A stretch of DNA of 16,178 bases from Nitrospirota bacterium (GTDB taxonomy: Bacteria > Nitrospirota > Thermodesulfovibrionia > Thermodesulfovibrionales > JdFR-85). Positions 14,724 to 16,178 of the stretch are shown one piece after another. The stretch spans positions 1-16,178 of the forward strand of contig WFTX01000338.1 of assembly GCA_015485235.1 (NCBI GenBank), written 5' to 3'. The notes under the pieces were generated by a model. The model worked only from the letters and a program-made list of their open reading frames with translations, was not told the origin of the DNA and did no database searches. The position numbers were made by a program, and so were the translations under genes. Within the stretch, counting starts at the first letter, position 1. The number at the start of each line of letters is the position of its first letter.

Positions 14724-15588
14724 CTCTGATATAATTCCTGGACTTGAGTATTATCCTGTGGCCAAGAGACAATGGGGCCACCTCCATGACATCTCCAGGG
14801 GTAAGGTAGTCCCGGCCTTCATAAACCGCAAGTGCCCTGGCTGCCCTCAGAAGGAACTGGCCGCCCCTGGTGCTCACGCCAAGGCGGATCCGCTCGTCCT
14901 TTCTTGTGGCCATGACCAGCCTCATTGCATAATCCAGGACCGACTCATCCACATGGACTGAATCTACCTCTGCCTGCGCAGAAAGCACCTCCTCCCGGCT
15001 TATCACATGGGGGAGGTTCTCCATCTCTTCCATATTGCCATCCTGGAGCATCACCTCTTTTTCAACCTCATAGTCCGGATATCCTATCCTCAGGTGAATC
15101 ATGAAACGATCAAGCTGGCTTTCAGGCAGGGGAAAGGTCCCATGATATTCGTAGGGGTTCTGGGTTGCAATCACCATGAACGGGGAGGGTAGGGGATAGG
15201 TCCTTCTGTCAATGGATACCTTTCTTTCGCTCATTGCCTCAAGGAGGGCTGACTGTGTTTTCGGGTTTGTCCTGTTTATCTCATCGGCAAGCACGATGTT
15301 GGCAAAGATGGGGCCTGGGCTGAACTTGAACTCCCTCAGTTCGGGGTTGAAGATGTTTACACCAGTGATATCAGAGGGGAGAAGATCGCTTGTAAACTGT
15401 ATCCTCTGGAAGGAGCAGTCCATGGCCCGGGCAAGTCCCAGGGCAAGGGTGGTCTTGCCGACTCCCGGGACATCCTCTATAAGAAGATGCCCCCTCCCGA
15501 TAAGGGTCACAATAGCCATCCTTATGACAGACTCCTTGCCCCTCAGGATTCCGGCAAGGCGGTCCTTCAGCCTCTCAAGAGGTCTCAT
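14671..15588 (-). CDS. MoxR-family AAA+ ATPase
   Basis: 305 residues, a typical MoxR length. Walker A is GVGKTT (42-47), Walker B is IVLADE (98-103), and sensor I is in VIATQNPYEYHGTFPLPESQLDRF, which also carries the arginine-finger region. A C-terminal lid domain (AAA_lid, RGGQFLLRAARALA) ends the protein. MoxR ATPases are thought to act as chaperones for DUF58 or VWA partners, which fits the next two genes. An in-frame TAA three codons before the ATG fixes the start, and no SD site is present. It heads the three-gene operon. Confidence 0.95.
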   Translation of the reverse strand: MRPLERLKDRLAGILRGKESVIRMAIVTLIGRGHLLIEDVPGVGKTTLALGLARAMDCSFQRIQFTSDLLPSDITGVNIFNPELREFKFSPGPIFANIVLADEINRTNPKTQSALLEAMSERKVSIDRRTYPLPSPFMVIATQNPYEYHGTFPLPESQLDRFMIHLRIGYPDYEVEKEVMLQDGNMEEMENLPHVISREEVLSAQAEVDSVHVDESVLDYAMRLVMATRKDERIRLGVSTRGGQFLLRAARALAVYEGRDYLTPGDVMEVAPLSLGHRIILKSRNYIRDADEIIREILEEISVPL

Positions 15589-15594
15589 ACACTT

Positions 15595-15600
15595 ATTTTA
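15595..15600 (-). promoter_or_regulatory. Candidate -10 box of moxR, leaderless geometry
   Basis: TAAAAT on the minus strand ends six bases before the moxR ATG, so the first transcribed base would be the A of ATG. No -35 consensus is seen at 16-18 bases. It is weak alone but matches the pattern at trkA and the PPC gene. Confidence 0.35.
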
Positions 15601-15741
15601 ACGTAAAGACGCAAAAATAAAACCAGGTTTATTATCAGGATCATAATGAAGATTCAGGAGTGCGGAAGACCAATGGAACACGGACAAACACTGAAAAACG
15701 GGATTGACACTGATAAAAACAAATCCTAAATACTAAATCCT
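15601..15741. other. Non-coding debris upstream of moxR, left part
   Basis: No gene is seen. Positions 15678-15714 contain drifting ACAC-G-GA or ACACTGA units, partly shared with 15905-15948 on the other side of the inverted-repeat element. This looks like intergenic repeat debris split by the element. Confidence 0.4.
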
Positions 15742-15894
15742 AAGGAAACTCTGATTAATGGGCTTGGTCATTGCGAGGCCCGGCCTGCCGGGCAGAAGCA
15801 ATCTCATTTCATTGTATATCAATATGTTGTGAGATCGCTTCGTCGTTTCACTCCTCGCGATGACGGATTCCCCGGAATTAATCAGAGGTTCCCT
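15742..15894. mobile_element. MITE-like element with 18-bp terminal inverted repeats
   Basis: The left end AAGGAAACTCTGATTAAT (15742-15759) and the reverse complement of the right end, AGGGAACCTCTGATTAAT (15877-15894), match at 16 of 18 bases. The 153-base unit encodes nothing credible and contains a nested REP-like inverted repeat. This is the form of a miniature inverted-repeat element moved in trans by a transposase elsewhere. Flanking target duplications are not clear. Confidence 0.55.
15767..15864. repeat. REP-like inverted repeat nested in the element
   Basis: GTCATTGCGAGG...GAAGCAATCTCA (15767-15806) is mirrored by TGAGATCGCTTC...CCTCGCGATGAC (15830-15864). The left arm also contains a tight hairpin GCCCGGC-CT-GCCGGGC (15778-15793). 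TCATTGCGAGG/GAAGCAATCTC palindromes occur widely as dispersed intergenic repeats in several bacterial phyla; I recognise the type from general knowledge. Confidence 0.65.
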
Positions 15895-16081
15895 AAACAA
15901 TAGAACACTGATTGACACAGAAACTAACAGACTTACACAGATTAAAATTCTGAACAATCTCAAAACTGCCCGCTACACGGTACCCGCTATTCGCTACACG
16001 CTTTTTCCCCCAGGCGGGTCCGGGTAATCGATACGATCAAGTCTGACAGGAACCCGTGCCTGTCTCGCGGTCTCAGGTTCG
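15895..16081. other. Non-coding debris upstream of moxR, right part
   Basis: ACACTGA/ACACAGA-like units lie at 15905-15948. CGCTACACG occurs twice (15971-15979, 15992-16000) in a drifting CCGCTAC-type repeat. A hairpin GACAGG/CCTGTC (16045-16050 with 16059-16064, 8-base loop) lies 18 bases past the toxin stop but has no T-run on the minus strand. No antitoxin frame follows the toxin. Confidence 0.4.
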
Positions 16082-16178
16082 TTATAGAGAGCGCAATACT
16101 GTCTCATAATCTGTATGAGATCCTATCCAAAACCATATAATCTCTCCGTCTTCCAACACGCCAAGGGCACGATAATCC
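16082..16178 (-). CDS. RelE/ParE-superfamily toxin, C-terminal end only
   Basis: A minus-strand frame is open from the right edge (codons from 16177) to a TAA at 16084-16082, giving 31 residues. They include DYRALGVLEDGEIIWFWIG and then SHTDYETVLRSL. The R-A-L-G-V ... W-F-W-I-G-S-H-x-x-Y pattern is the typical end of a ParE-like/RelE-like toxin of a type II toxin-antitoxin pair. The start and any upstream antitoxin lie outside the window. The call rests on a short but distinctive motif. Whether the gene is intact cannot be seen. Confidence 0.7.
   Translation of the reverse strand, partial: DYRALGVLEDGEIIWFWIGSHTDYETVLRSL

Noticed and set aside
15733..15963. Minus-strand 76-residue open frame upstream of moxR
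   Set aside because: It runs straight through the REP-like palindrome and both inverted repeat ends; the ARSETTK/LLLPGRPGLAMTK stretch is just the translation of the repeat.
15970..16001. CGCTACACG direct repeats as a possible CRISPR or iteron array
   Set aside because: Only two exact 9-base copies with drifting sequence between; no regular repeat-spacer pattern and no replication or Cas gene.

Overview
The window is a stretch of ordinary bacterial chromosome of middling G+C content, with 13 recognisable protein genes. Most are on the minus strand and grouped into short operons. The gene mix (two-SPOR/TPR lipo-less envelope protein, Fe-S/DUF3786 protein, TrkA/TrkH, MoxR-DUF58-transglutaminase) and the REP-like debris suggest an anaerobe of the Nitrospirota or Desulfobacterota type. 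That placement is inference from style and content only, because no rRNA or other strong phylogenetic marker is present.

Layout. Positions 1-483 (+) hold the 3' part of nfo (endonuclease IV), convergent with a SPOR/TPR envelope protein (582-1817, -). A 322-base gap (1869-2190) contains a strand-asymmetric hairpin and open frames on both strands. Next comes the minus-strand set prs - rplY (ctc type) - pth (4372 to 2191), with a possible promoter and a good Shine-Dalgarno (SD) site before prs. Upstream lies the potassium-uptake operon trkA - trkH - Fe-S/DUF3786 gene (8236 to 4617). A small PPC/DUF296 gene (8341-8778, +) diverges from trkA. It converges tightly on a P2A-type calcium-transport ATPase (8793-11420, -). 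After a 302-base AT-rich gap comes the three-gene operon moxR - DUF58 - TgpA-like transglutaminase (15588 to 11723), whose genes overlap end to end. Upstream of moxR is about 600 bases of non-coding debris. It contains a short palindromic element with 18-bp terminal inverted repeats, a REP-like inverted repeat nested inside it, and degenerate direct repeats. The window ends in the C-terminus of a RelE/ParE-superfamily toxin on the minus strand.

Functions. prs, rplY and pth serve nucleotide precursor supply and translation. nfo serves base-excision repair. TrkA/TrkH and the Ca-type ATPase handle ion homeostasis. The MoxR/DUF58/TgpA set is a widespread, still poorly defined membrane-associated module in which an AAA+ ATPase is thought to act on DUF58 and transglutaminase partners.

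I see no clearly new multi-gene system. The points most worth a second look are: (1) several genes that head transcription units lack an SD site and carry a -10-like box only 5-8 bases before the start codon, which suggests leaderless mRNAs; (2) the unexplained element between pth and the SPOR gene; (3) the nested palindromic element upstream of moxR; (4) the toxin remnant at the right edge.
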